Source: Heliopora coerulea (lineage: Eukaryota > Cnidaria > Anthozoa > Scleralcyonacea > Helioporidae). Taken from it: a DNA stretch of 64,000 bases. The translations under genes and the position numbers were made by a program. Below the pieces are notes generated by a model. The model saw nothing but the letters and a program-made list of their open reading frames with translations, made no database searches and was not told where the DNA came from. Location: NCBI GenBank assembly GCA_030142905.1, contig JASJOG010000017.1, forward strand, positions 186,001 to 250,000, in the 5' to 3' direction. Within the stretch, counting starts at the first letter, position 1; the number at the start of each line of letters is the position of its first letter. Of the stretch, positions 1-13,200 are shown in pieces.

Positions 1-595
1 TCACAATAGTAAACATTCTGGCTAAAAATCTATATTTATGAAACGAACATTTACAAAGAACGTCCTTCAGTTCCTTGCCTTTGAAGGTTATCTATCAAGG
101 TACATTTTCCACTCCTTTCAGCGAGTTTGTGTTTGACTGTTAGCCAGGACGAGTGATATCAAGCGTTAAAAATAAATTATATTATCTGCGGCATTTACCA
201 CCTCTCGTTTGCTCGTGAGTATTTTGTCGATTGTTTATACCTTGGCACAGATTCCGAGTGTCTGATTTGCGCACTTGAACACAGTCTATGATATAGCGTT
301 TCTTGACAGTGTTATGACATTTTGTATTCCGTTAATTTGAAGTCCGACAATTAAACGTGCTTACGTTTTAAGGACTATTTTTAAAGGAAAAAGTTTCAAG
401 CAAATGAGGCCAAGTATACGGCACAGTAGATATCAAACCATATTCTTATCTTTATTTATCGTTATTGTTGCAAGTATCTGACAAAAGTAAACGTTCTGAA
501 TAAAAATCTATATTTGTCAAACCAACATTTATAAAGAACTTCTTTCAGTTGCTTGCCTTTGCAGGTTATTTATCAAGGTTATTTCTACTCCTTCG
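1..595. repeat. Diverged direct duplication of about 115 bp (1-117 and about 477-594)
   Basis: Two stretches about 480 bp apart read the same with scattered substitutions and small gaps; both run from an AGTAAAC-TTCTG block through CTTGCCTTTG to an ACTCCTT block. No open frame is conserved between them. This is either an old tandem duplication or two copies of a dispersed repeat. The DNA between them shows nothing I can assign. Confidence 0.6.
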
Positions 596-1115
596 TTTTC
601 CATGTTTTCTTGGATTTTAATTATATTAGGATACGCATAGATGAATTTTGATTAAAATGCTAATGAAAAAACCCATTATCTGTTAAAAAACGGATATTTA
701 CATACTGAGGCGAAAAGATCAAATGTGATTGTACCAACTTTGTGCACAAGCACGTAAATCCATATTTGGGCGAGTTTGTCGTGAAAGTGTTCTAAGATTT
801 TTTCATATCTGGTCAACAGTATATCCTACGTATGTAGTTATCCCACCCATGCAATTGACGTAAAATTAACTAATACTAATAACAATAATAATGATGTCAA
901 TAATAAATATTCGACAAACTCGTAAACTCAACAAACAACGGTAACGGATGGAGTAAGCAAAGAAACACCCACAATGATTTTGAACTTCTCTTCAGTTCTT
1001 TGCTCCTGCGGCCTACTTGTTTTGCGCCCACGCAGAAAATTTCAGTATAAGAATGTTTGGTTTCCTTCATGAGTTTATAAGCAAAAAGTTTGCCACACAA
1101 ACATAAAATTTGAAA
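596..1115. other. Upstream region of the vWA gene, no gene seen
   Basis: AT-rich DNA without a supportable coding region. A TTTATAAG string lies about 40 bp before the start codon of the vWA gene and could serve as a TATA-like element, but nothing else marks a promoter. Promoter location is therefore unproven. Confidence 0.3.
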
Positions 1116-1242
1116 ATGTCTGGACCAGGTGCCTGTTTCGTCTTCATGTCAGTTTGCTTGGTTGTCCTTAGTGGGCAGAGTTCAGCCAGTTTTTGGCGAC
1201 CAACTTCTTTGCCATCCAATCCAAAAGATCCTTATTACCAAA
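1116..1242 (+). CDS. vWA gene exon 1 (signal peptide)
   Basis: The start is the ATG at 1116; a TTG two codons upstream would also be open but ATG is far more likely. It encodes 42 codons plus one base: a signal peptide with a hydrophobic core (FVFMSVCLVVLSG) and a short polar stretch ending DPYYQ. The donor AA|GTAAGT follows at 1243. Phase 1 matches exon 2. Confidence 0.8.
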
Positions 1243-4200
1243 GTAAGTTAAATCATTTACGTCTGCTTCTATATGTGCTTTGTTTCTGTTCTTCTTAACC
1301 GCCAATAATGTGATTGAACTCACGCGGCTACAACTAAACTCTCACTTGTCATAGGGGCAGATATAATGAAAACAACGCATGATGTGATTACGGAGATGAG
1401 TTTCAATTGGACACTGCGTCCTACACGGCAGAGCAGCTCAAATGCTAGCTAGATTTAGTGTAAATGTCTATCCCGGAAAGTGGATGAATTCAACATGATT
1501 AAACAAGTAGAATTTATCGAATTAAAATTACCACAGTACTTAAGATCTTTTTTTGCGTTTACTCAAGAAACTACGATACTAAACTTTATAAGTTACATTG
1601 AAACAGGAATCTCTATTTACTGCTAATCGATTAGCCCTGAAGGGAATCGTTTAATTTTTTTTCCACGATCCTGGTATCAGCCAACACTTGACATACGTGC
1701 TGCCTATGAGGAAGTGACTCTATGGTAGTAATGATCTTTTAATGATACATTTGACTCATATGGGAGATTGATGATACCAAGGACGCTAGATAAACGTTCG
1801 TCAAGCTCATACTTCAGGAAAACAATTTCTGGGCCCCAGACGGGGATCAAACCTGCAACCTTCAACTTGTAATGACAGGTGAGGTCTAATCAACCACTTA
1901 CAGGAATTCAGCTTGCAAGCTAGGTATGTGCTGCTTCTGCTACAGACACCATGTTTTAAGTAATGTATAAAAAACGAGCAGGAGTGCTTTACTGGATATA
2001 AAACACTCGGCTATCACCTCATGTTTTATATCCGATAAAGCACGTACTGCGAGTTTTTTGAACGACTTAAAAACTAAACCTCTTAATGCTCAAATTCACG
2101 AAGAAAGTTTGAAAATTAATGTTTTGTAAGCCGAAAAAATTGGAGGAGGAAAGTAACTGTGTTTTTATCACATATAAAGTCATGACACGGTTATGATTTT
2201 CCTTTGTATTTTTCTCATGAATTCTTAATGAGTTTTTAATGATGTTTAAAGATACATTTTAGACATGTAGGAGCTTGAAGATGCCAAGGATGACCGACGA
2301 ACGTTCGTGCAATTGTATCATTAAACATTATTTATTTATCGTGGCTGCCGCATTGGCAGTACATATCTCAAAATTGCACGGCAATTCGCAATCTCAGTCT
2401 CGAAACTCAATGCTTAAAAAGTCTCAGTGGTTGTAATATTTTAGATGTAACTCCGGGTAATTTCTGAATATTTAATGATTCAACTCGATAAGACTCAACC
2501 TTACGGTCTACACTCAGGACTTTACTTCGCGCCCTCTTCAACAGTCAACTGTCAATCATAAACAAAAGTGAATTTCCACTACACGTGATCGCGTGATTGT
2601 CCACGTGCTTCTTAATATAATACAACACACTCCCCCCTTGATGGACAGAGGTCTATCAACCTTAAATGTAAATTCTTAGAAGTTCTCTACTTTAGCGTGT
2701 TCGACAAATTTAATTGGAAAATCAGATTGGTTGGGTTGGTTCGACTTCAATTCTACTGGATAGAGCTTCTTCAACGATCGTCTTGTCACTGCAACATTTC
2801 CTGCTTTGTTGTGATAGCGAATCTCGGCTGCGCGTACCTTTCCGTCATTTCCAGTTAAGAGTCTTTCAACCTTCGCCATAATCCAGTTTAGTCGATTTAC
2901 CTTATCTTCTTCAACGACAACAACATCTCCAACGTTAACGGTTGGTCCATTTTTGTTGCTCGGTCGGTGGTATTCTCGGAGTTGTGTAAGGTAATCGCTT
3001 TGCCACCTTTTCCAGAAATGAAGGAGAACGGTTCTTAGGTATTTCTCTCGTTTGATGACCTGTTCTTGATCATTAGAATTTGCGGTACTCGTTTCCTCTG
3101 CCAGTCCCGATGGTCGTGACAACAAACGTCTTCCAAGGACTAGTTGAGAAGGTGTTAAAGGAGTTTCACCATCCTGGTATACGTAAGTGAGTGGTCGTGA
3201 GTTCAAAACTCCTTCTATCTGAATCAGTACGGTTAATAACTCTTCATAAGTTAGTCTGGCATTAGCTAACACTTTCTTCAGGCATCTCTTCACTGATCTC
3301 ACGATTCGCTCGTAAAAACCTCCCCACCATGGAGAACGCTCCACTATGTATCTCCACTTGATTCCACGAGACGTAATGAAATTCTTCAATTCAGCTCCCT
3401 TGAACGTTTTGGCGTTATCAGAAATAACAAGGGATGGTGTTTCACGTCGACTTATAAAACGTTTCAAACTTCGGACAAATGCCATAGAGCTGACATCCGG
3501 GACAAGATCCAAGTGCACTGCTCGGCTGCTGGCGCAGGTATATAATGCAATAAACGATTTGTGCATTTCTTTCCCATTGTAAATATCCTTGACATACGGT
3601 GGTCCAGCATAATCTACACCTATTCTCGTGAATGCGAAGTCATTACTGAGTCGAAAATTGGGCAAGGGTGGTGCCGATGGTGTGCCATAAGGTGGCCCTT
3701 CCACTCTCTTACATAAGGTGCAGGTAGACAGTATTCTTTTTACCACTTGTCTCCCTTTGACAACCCAATATCGAGTGCGCAATTGGGTTAAGGTTTCTCC
3801 GACTCCGTTGTGTAACACTTCATGATGACAACGGAGAATGATTAGCTTGGTAAGATGGTGGTCGCTTGGTAGAAGGACAGGAAACTTGGATTCATAGGGA
3901 AGGGGTGCGTGGTCTAATCGTCCTCGGCAGCGTAAAAGTCTATCGTTGTCTTCAAACAGTTGCAGGGAATTCTTCAATTTGTCGTACTTCTCGAGCTTTG
4001 AGATCGAGACTTGCGCTGATCTTAACCAGATTTTCTCTGCGTTATTGATCTCTTCAATGGTAAGTTCACCATTTGAAGGGTTCAACTTCCGTCTACGGTG
4101 CTTCAAATTTTCGATGAATCTTATCACATAAGCTGTAACTCGAAATAGGGTTAAAACGTTACTGTAGCGAGAAGATTCGATGTTTTCTTCAATCTTGATA

Positions 4201-7200
4201 CTCGATTCCGTGTTCGCTTGAGCTTTTACAAGAGTGGTAGTGACTTTGACTTTTCGTTCGGTTTTCAATTCTTGATCGATTTCTTTAGGTAACTTGAAGA
4301 ATGTTGGACTGGGCCATTCATTCGGGGGTTTCTTGAGAAAGCTTGGGCCATGCCACCATTTCTCATCGTTCACTATTTGTGCGGCCGTTGTTCCTCGCGA
4401 TGCTATGTCCGCCGCGTTCTCATGTGTCGGGCAATGATTCCAGTCCTCTGGGGCTGCTAACTTGCGAATTTCCTGTACTCGATTCTCTACGAATTGCTTG
4501 TATTCTTTGTTTACGTTCTTGATCCAATAAAGGGCAACAGTGGAATCAGACCAGTACATTCCGGCATCAATTTTAATGATTTCTTGCAAAGCTTTCTTTA
4601 TGTTCTCAGTAAGTCGAGCTGCAACCAGACATGACAATAGTTCTAACCGGGGTATGGTCTGCTTGCTCTTGGGTGCCACTCGGGTCTTTGAAGCAACTAA
4701 GTTGCATTGAACGCTGGTTTCGTATTCATGACGTAAGTAAACGCAGGCTCCGTATGACGTTTCACAGGCATCTGCGAATGCGTGTAGCTGTATGGATTTA
4801 ATTCTCTGTTTTGGGGAAGGGTGGAAGTAGCACCGGTCAATCCAGATCACTTCGGCTTCTCTCAAGCTTGATAAGATCGCTTTCCACCTGGCGCAGAGGC
4901 TTGCACTCAGCTCATCATCCCACGCTACTTTATTGTTACAAAGTTCTTGGAAGAGGAGTTTCAACTGGAGAATTACAGGCGAGATCAGACCCAACGGGTC
5001 GTAGAACTTTGCAGCTGAACTTAACACCATTCTTTTAGTAGTCACGTTTTGATCAACCTCGGCTATCGGCTTGTAGAGTTCTATCCCAATCTTGTCGTTG
5101 TCAATATCCCAGGCTTGACCAAGTATTCGTGGGCAGGAGTCAAACTTATAACCAAGGGTGATTTGTGAGTAGCCTTGATCTTCTTCTACAGTCGGCAATT
5201 GTGTCTGTGGCGATTCAACGAACTCTGGGTCGGTCAAAAGCTGCTTCATTAGGTCTTTGGAATTGCTCAGCCACTTTCGCATGTTGAAACCACCTGAAGC
5301 CAATCGGTGTTTGATCTTTCTCGATAATTCTACGGCAGTTGTTACATTTTCGGATCCTGATGCGAAGTCATCTACATAGAGGGATCTCAACAACTCTTGA
5401 ACGAATTCAGGATCTTCAGTAAGATAACGGTTAACGTGATAACGAAGGGTAGCATTAAGGATGAACGGACTTGAGGTGACACCAAAGACAACTCGCGTGA
5501 ATCTCAGCGGCAAAGTTTCTGGTGTCTTGCTGAATGGGTCATCAACCCATAGAAATCGAAGAAAATCTCGATGCTCCGAGACGACTGAGATATTCAGGAA
5601 TGCCTTTTCTATGTCGGCTGTGATTGCAACTTGATGTGCACGGAAACGAACCAAAATGTCAAAAATCAGGGGAGTAAGAGGTGGACCAGCATATAAACAA
5701 TCATTCAAGCTAGGTCCTTCACTTCGAGATGATGCATCGTACACCACTCTTACCTTAGTAGTGTCTTTGTCTATTCGTACAACTTCTCTGTGAGGCAAAT
5801 AGTGCACATTTCCAACTTTCACTTCCGTTTCAGGAGGGATTCGCTCGATGATTCCGTTGTCGAGTTGGTCACGAATGATCCTGTCATATTCTCTGAGCAG
5901 GGTAGGCTGGTTCTGAAGGCGACGCAACAAGAATACTAATCTCTTCACACTTCCTGCGTGGTTGTCTGGAATCACTGGGTGATGTTTCTTGAATGGCAGG
6001 TGGGCTTCATATCTTTCGCCATTGAATTGGATCTCTTCAACAAAGTCGTCGTAAACGGACTTCTCTTCATCACGAATACCTAATGTCTCTAGGTCCCAAA
6101 ATGTCTTAAGTTGTTCTCTCACATCTGGATCAGGTTCTCGTTGAATAGGAGTGGCATCAATTCGTAGAACGTGAGTGGCATTTAGGTTAGTTGTGCAGTT
6201 CGGTTCATCATGGCAGTCGTTATTCACAGGTCCGGATAACACCCATCCAAGCTTTGTCAGGAGAGCCACTGGACCAGGCTGTGCTCCCCGTCTGGAGACA
6301 TTTGTGACAAAGTTCCAATAATAATCTGCGCCTATAAGGACATCTACTTCAGCATCTTGGGATGAAACAACTTCTTCAGCCAATGTTAAACCTTCTAAAT
6401 ATGGATATTTCTCAATTGCGATATCGATCGCTTGATTGCCAATGGGACTGCAAATCGTAGGTACACTATAGGCATTAATATAAAGTTTCAGACCATCCAT
6501 AGCTGTAATTGAGATCTGGACCATATCACACGACATTAATCTAGGAGATTCATTTGCGAATGTTTTCACCAAAAGATTGTCTGAGGTAACTGCTGGCAGT
6601 TTCAAGGCATCTTGGAGTCGTTTGGAAATATAAGATCTTTGGCTGCATGAGTCGAAAACGATACGTGCCTGCACTTTCTTTCTAGGATCGCCAGGTTTAC
6701 CAACAATCGCTCTCGCTGTCTGCAATAACACGGAAGTGCTGCTATTGATACACAACGTTGCAGATGCTCCATTTCTTGAGGACTCAGAAGTTTTCCTTTC
6801 ATCGCCTTGGCCAACTGATTTTTGGTCCTCTTTCTTTTTGACTCCTTCACAAAGGGCGACATGATGGCGATATCCACATTTTGGGCACTTTGACTTGGTC
6901 GGGCAATTACTGGCAATGTGTCCTGATCTTAAGCATCCGAAACACTTTCCCTTTTTCCGTAGTACCCATCGGCGAGCTGCTACATCAGTAACGATGTTGC
7001 ACTTGGCTGACAAATGGTGTTGGTCACAGAATGAACATACTTGCAAGGATATGTTTTTATTCCCTGAGATTAGAGATGACAAAGTGATGGGAGGATCCCC
7101 CTTCTTCTTACCACCGTCCTTTTTGCAACTAGTAGGGGAAGAAGCACTCATCAAGGTGCATCGCTCTCTTGCTTCCAACTCAGCTTTAAACTCTTTAAGT

Positions 7201-10200
7201 AGTTTGTCCATTTCCCAGTTATCTTTACCAACTTTACGACTAATTAATAACCTCATCTCTTCCGGGATCTTTGCGAGGACTAACGGAACCAAGAGTGTCC
7301 CATATGTTTCGGAAGAAACCTTTAAATTCTGGAGGCTTCTGATGTGAATGTCGATGGTATCGTACAGACGGCGAATTTTTCCCACATCGAGAATGTCTAA
7401 GACTGCGTCAAGTTTTAGTAGGGCGTCCATATGACTTGAAATAATCATCTGAGGGTTCGCAAACCTATCTTCTAAAAGTTGAACAGCTGCTTCGTAGTTT
7501 TCGTCCGTTAGTGCAAATCCTGCAATTGCTGTTGCTGCGTGACCTTCCAAAAGGCTTTTCAGATAATTGAATTTATCAACTTTTGACAGATTTTCGTTAC
7601 CATGCACCGCCGCAGTATAGCTGTCCCAAAACGATTGCCACTCTGTAGGTTTACCAGAGAATCTTTTTAGGGATAATTTCGGAAGTTTCGCTCGAATCTT
7701 CTGTTGAGAGGGTAGCTCCGTTGCAATATTAACGCTATTTGAATTAGCTTCTTGTGAATGGCTCACGTTAGGGTTTTCGGTTATTCTCAACACATTGTTG
7801 ATCTTCACAATGACTCGATTAATTGTCTCACCAAACTCGCTCGTGTTAAGTACTTCTTCGTCGATTTTTTCTTCGTCGTCGATACTCTCTAGTATGGTTT
7901 GATCAAGTGTTTCTAAGGTTCTTTTCTTCTCTTTCAGTGTGATTTTGTAGCCTTCCAATTGATCTCTTTCCGTCTGTGTTCCGCCGAACTTATCGATGGC
8001 GTCATGAGCATTTTGCATTATCTTCGTAACGAAGGATCTGTTTCCGCTTCAAATTCTCTTAGTTTTATCCAAGGACATCTTTTCTCCGCTTTTATTTATC
8101 CGACTATCGAAGGACTATGTAATATTTTAGATGTAACTCCGGGTAATTTCTGAATATTTAATGATTCAACTCGATAAGACTCTACTTCGCGCCCTCTTCA
8201 ACAGTCAACTGTCAATCATAAACAAAAGTGAATTTCCACTACACGTGATCGCGTGATTGTCCACGTGCTTCTTAATATAATACAACAGTGGTCATATGAA
8301 AGTTGCGGATTCGAGCCTCATTTTGGCTCAGAAATCGTTTTCCTTTATCATGAGATTGACAAACATTCATCTATCATGGAAGGTGTCAATTTTGCTGAAC
8401 GGAATTCCATGTGGTTAATCGATATCCATAAATTTAAAATGATTTTTATATAAAAAAAAGTCTTCTGATTGTCAGTTGAACATCGAAATTCTGAATGTAA
8501 AATTTTGGACCCTTACTTAAGCCCATCGAGACCCCGGTAAAGGTCTTTATTTTATTTAGTTGAGTTATTTTAATTTGCAGAGTTTCAAAAAGTTCCTTCA
8601 GAAAATGCCACCGCAACTAAATTCATGAGAAACTTCCTGCGCTTTACTTCAAGAACCCCAGTAGCTAAGAGACAGTCTGTAATTGAAGATATAGTAGTCG
8701 TTATGGATAGCTCTGGATCGATCGGTAGTTGTCAATTTGGCATCGGAAAGAAAGCTCTCAAAAACATGATGGACTTAGCTGGAAACGATAAAACATATGA
8801 TGCAAGATACGCTGGAGTTACCTTCTCCACATCAGCGATCGTAAACTTTATGTTTTTGCACCACTTATCAGCGGCAAACGAGATCATGAAGATTCCATAC
8901 CTCGGTGGCTCCACCAACACTCAGGCTGGACTGGTCGAAGCGAAAAAACTGTTTGACAGTCCCTCGTCAGGTAAATGTTTACCTTTAGTTCAACTTAGAA
9001 TGAAAGAATGAATGAGGGAAATAAAGGAGCAGTATGGTAAAGTTAAAATGTGAGTGAATTAAATCGAAATGTGAATGAATAAACAAAGCCACCACTTTGG
9101 ATACAGTAAATATTGTATTAAAAATTGATATAAACAGTGATTGGATCAGGTGTTAAACTGTTTGAAAATAGACAATCTTCTGATAATACATTTTTGGAAA
9201 CCTTGGATAACACAACAAATTGTTAGTTTGTAAATAAGACTCTTTTCTTCAATAGTTTTCGTATAATAGTTCACTCAACAAGAGTTTGATTATTTCATTA
9301 GGGCTTGCAAAGTCAAATCACGAGAAAACAATAAAACCCAAGGGGGGTATCTACAAGGTTTTTGTGTTTTCGAGTGTTTGGAGCTTCCTGAGGAAACACT
9401 TTAAACAAACATTTGAACTAGCTTCTCAAACGTGTATTCCCATTCATTTATTGCATGATGGTTTCATTGATATGTATACGTAAATTAATAATTGTGCTTT
9501 AGATCACTCGAAAACCTGGCGTTTAAATAAACCACAGATAATTGGGCGTGAGCAATACGTATCCGGAAATTTTAAGTTTGCAGTTGGCTTTTCACTAATC
9601 TGATTTGGAGACTGTTGGTAATGAATGTTGTAGATAAAAATATGTAGATATAAGCAGAACTGACTAGCCTGTTAAAGTAAGACGATATACATGTATGGAG
9701 AATTCTTTTTGTGAAGTACTTCACAGTGAAACAACGGGTATTGCTTAAGGAACAGCAATAGTTGTTTTTTTGGGAGAGTTTTTAGGGTTTTGCTTTGTTT
9801 TTTTCTAAAAATACAATATTGAAGAATGACATGATCAAGTATAGATCAGTAAGTTGTGATTGTTACATGGGTATGACCCGTTTGAAGTAAACATTATAGC
9901 CCAACAAGTAATTTTTAACAAAATCATAATGGAAACAATATTTTTAAAAATGTCAAAACTGACGTTTCGTTACAAAATTAGTATTAAGTGTTCAACGAAC
10001 TATTTTCTAGAAAATATGGAGATTGCGCAGCCAGGTTGAGACATGATTAATTTTGAGACACGTTCTCTGACTAAACTTATTAACTGTCGAAGACTACAGT
10101 TAGGTAGTCGAAAGCTTGTATATTTAATAAATTTAGTCAGAGAACGTGTCTCAAAATTAATCAGAACTATTTTCTGTCATAAATGTAGTTTAAGTAGTTG

Positions 10201-13200
10201 ATCTGTCACGAAAATAGATGGCGATGAGTGGTAACAAACCAATATAAACAAGAGCAGTGGAGTGAGAAAGCAGAAAAGAGGAAAGAAGTTGGCTATTGAT
10301 TTTCCGGGCGGAAAGTGTAATCGTAATAACAAGATCAGAGCCCAGCTCAGAATTCTAAAGTGTATCGCCATAATGAAATAAGCAAGTCAAAAAGTTTTAT
10401 AACATGTTTACTGACATTTCGTTGCCGCGTGCAACATCTTCAGAGTGTAGGTTTACAGGGATGTGAAAAAACTATATATATGAATCTATAATTACATATT
10501 GGAATAATTAAACGGCTAACCAATAGAAAACTGGGAGACGTGACAGGAAGTGACATGCATACGGAACAGGAAAGCATTAGAATAGAGAAAGAGGTGTGGA
10601 AGAGATATTTTCGTTGAGGGACGGTTTGTATTTGGAAATAAGTAAACTCTCACGAATGAGGAGTTCAAAGTTAGAGGAAGACCTGCAGGATGAAATAATG
10701 GAAAAATCGTTGGGAGAAATGGCGTGATTAGTCTGGCGAGTATGAGCCTGGATACTGGAAGTAGGAAACGAAATGGTTGCTCGTTTCTTACCCGTCAAAG
10801 GCGAAACCCCCATGTGTTCTGAGATACGCGTGTGTAAATGGCGCCTTGTTTGGCCCAAATACAATGCTCCGCAGCATTGACACGTATATTTGTAGACAAC
10901 ACGCGATCTCATTAACATGGGGGTCCGGTCCTTGAAAGGGAAGAAACCAGACAACCGTCTTCCAGATTGAAAAATAAAACGCAAAGTAACTTGTGGGAAA
11001 GCAGATGAACATAGTTTAGAGACCTGTGTTCGGATCTGTAAAGCATGTGATACTGTGAAAGGAAGCTTAAAATAGTGATATTTTTCGGAGGAGAATCAGA
11101 ATCTTTTGTGGGGGGACAAAACAGACGATCAAGAAATCCGTCTTTTTCTTGATCGTCTGTTTTGTCCCCCCACAAAAGATTCTGATTCTCCTCCGAAAAA
11201 TATCACTATTTTAAGCTTCCTTTCACAGTATCACATGCTTTACAGATCCGAACACAGGTCTCTAAACTATGTTCATCTGCTTTCCCACAAGTTACTTTGC
11301 GTTTTATTTTTCAATCTGGAAGACGGTTGTCTGGTTTCTTCCCTTTCAAGGACCGGACCCCCATGTTAATGAGATCGCGTGTTGTCTACAAATATACGTG
11401 TCAATGCTGCGGAGCATTGTATTTGGGCCAAACAAGGCGCCATTTACACACGCGTATCTCAGAACACATGGGGGTTTCGCCTTTGACGGGTAAGAAACGA
11501 GCAACCATTTCGTTTCCTACTTCCAGTATCCAGGCTCATACTCGCCAGACTAATCACGCCATTTCTCCCAACGATTTTTCCATTATTTCATCCTGCAGGT
11601 CTTCCTCTAACTTTGAACTCCTCATTCGTGAGAGTTTACTTATTTCCAAATACAAACCGTCCCTCAACGAAAATATCTCTTCCACACCTCTTTCTCTATT
11701 CTAATGCTTTCCTGTTCCGTATGCATGTCACTTCCTGTCACGTCTCCCAGTTTTCTATTGGTTAGCCGTTTAATTATTCCAATATGTAATTATAGATTCA
11801 TATATATAGTTTTTTCACATCCCTGTAAACCTACACTCTGAAGATGTTGCACGCGGCAACGAAATGTCAGTAAACATGTTATAAAACTTTTTGACTTGCT
11901 TATTTCATTATGGCGATACACTTTAGAATTCTGAGCTGGGCTCTGATCTTTTTATGAGGAAAGAAGTTGTCACGGGTGAGATATTAGAGCAACCTGATAT
12001 TAAGAGGGAGGTAAAAACGACGAAAAACTAAAGTATTTACACCGAAAAATAAACAATGTTTGCGTTGCGTTAGGACTTTTAATTCGGAAATAAGTATACT
12101 TTAATGAAAGAAGAAATAGAATTAGTCGCACTGGAAAATAAACTAATTGAGAATCCTTAAACGTGGTTTTGTCTTAAGGTTAGACCAAATTCGGTATCTT
12201 TTTCTGGAAAGCTTACTTATATCTGAATTAGAAATAGGAATAAATAACTACTGCTCACCCACATTTCCATCATATCCCTTGAGAATGCAAACAAGGTTGA
12301 TGGGTTGTAAGACGGTCAAAGAGCCTAAAATTGGAATTAAAAACTAAATTATTATAGCTTAATATAACTGGAAACGATAAAAAGTTAAAAGCACGCCAAA
12401 AGTCGTCAAAACCATTGGCGCATTTAGAGGGATGCGATAAAGTTATGCTCCTCCCACATGTTCTGTGCTGCATTATATATTTACAAGTTTGTTTGGTTGG
12501 TATACTTATGATTATTTATTAGAAAGATCTTCCTGCTTGAATGAGTTACAAAAATTAACCCAGACCAACCTGGGGCCAATTGACTGGTCTCTCTGCCCTT
12601 TGTGATTGGTTGTAGGCCTTTTGCAATCGGCGTTGGCACCCGGAATAAAAATCTTGACCACGCCATTGGCCATAAAGTAATGAAAATTAACAATTAAAAC
12701 TGACAAGTTACCAAGAACCTTGCATCGCCAAAACCATTCTGAGTCTTGTACCACGACAGTCTTCTTGAAAGAACTGGAGAGCAGCGTACGATCAAGCATA
12801 AAGTGAAAAAGTAACTCTGCTGATAAGATTTTGAATTTTTTATTTCATGGAAATTGTAAAGAAAAAGCAAATAGAATTTGAAAAAATTAAGAATAAGGTT
12901 AGAATAAAAAAATTAAAAACGAAAGCAATGCTGGAAGCAGGTGTTGAACCCGGTTCTTCAAATTTTGTAAATAAACATTGCGGCGCCTTATGTGGTGTTT
13001 ATGTGGGGACGAGCCAGCCCCTTCGGTAGGGCTAGCCCTATTAAGAGAGCTGAATTTTGTGTTTGGACCGAGTAATATAACAAAATACACCACTACTAAA
13101 TGATTTATTCATCACAACACAAGAAACAGGCGGGAAGACAAAACTGTCCTCAACAAAACCGGAACCATGCGGTCTCCGGAAGTTGCATTACCGGAAGTAA

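Larger units (their letters stand above)
2432..8287 (-). mobile_element. BEL/Pao LTR retrotransposon, structurally complete
   Basis: LTRs (2432-2627 and 8118-8287) begin TG and end CA and flank a single long pol gene on the minus strand. A 5-bp target duplication GTGGT lies at 2427-2431 and 8288-8292, the size expected for this superfamily. The element sits in intron 1 of the vWA gene, antisense to it. A purine tract lies just upstream of the 3' LTR. No clear TGG-type primer-binding site follows the 5' LTR. The intact reading frame suggests a young copy, although the LTRs differ by a 26-bp indel. Confidence 0.93.
10278..11969. mobile_element. Head-to-head double Penelope-like insertion with target duplication
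   Basis: A 14-bp direct repeat GAGGAAAGAAGTTG (10278-10291 and 11956-11969) encloses two 5'-truncated copies of the same Penelope-like 3' end in inverted orientation. The arms 10331-11136 and 11145-11950 are near-perfect complements with only an 8-base loop between. Each arm encodes a GIY-YIG endonuclease domain pointing outward. The outer 3' tails differ: the left copy has about 39 further bases, the right only five. Penelope elements move by target-primed reverse transcription, so this fits two primings joined at their 5' ends. Confidence 0.8.

Noticed and set aside
11106..11369. Additional frames across the Penelope palindrome loop
   Set aside because: They are alternative-frame shadows of the endonuclease region and exist twice only because of the palindrome.
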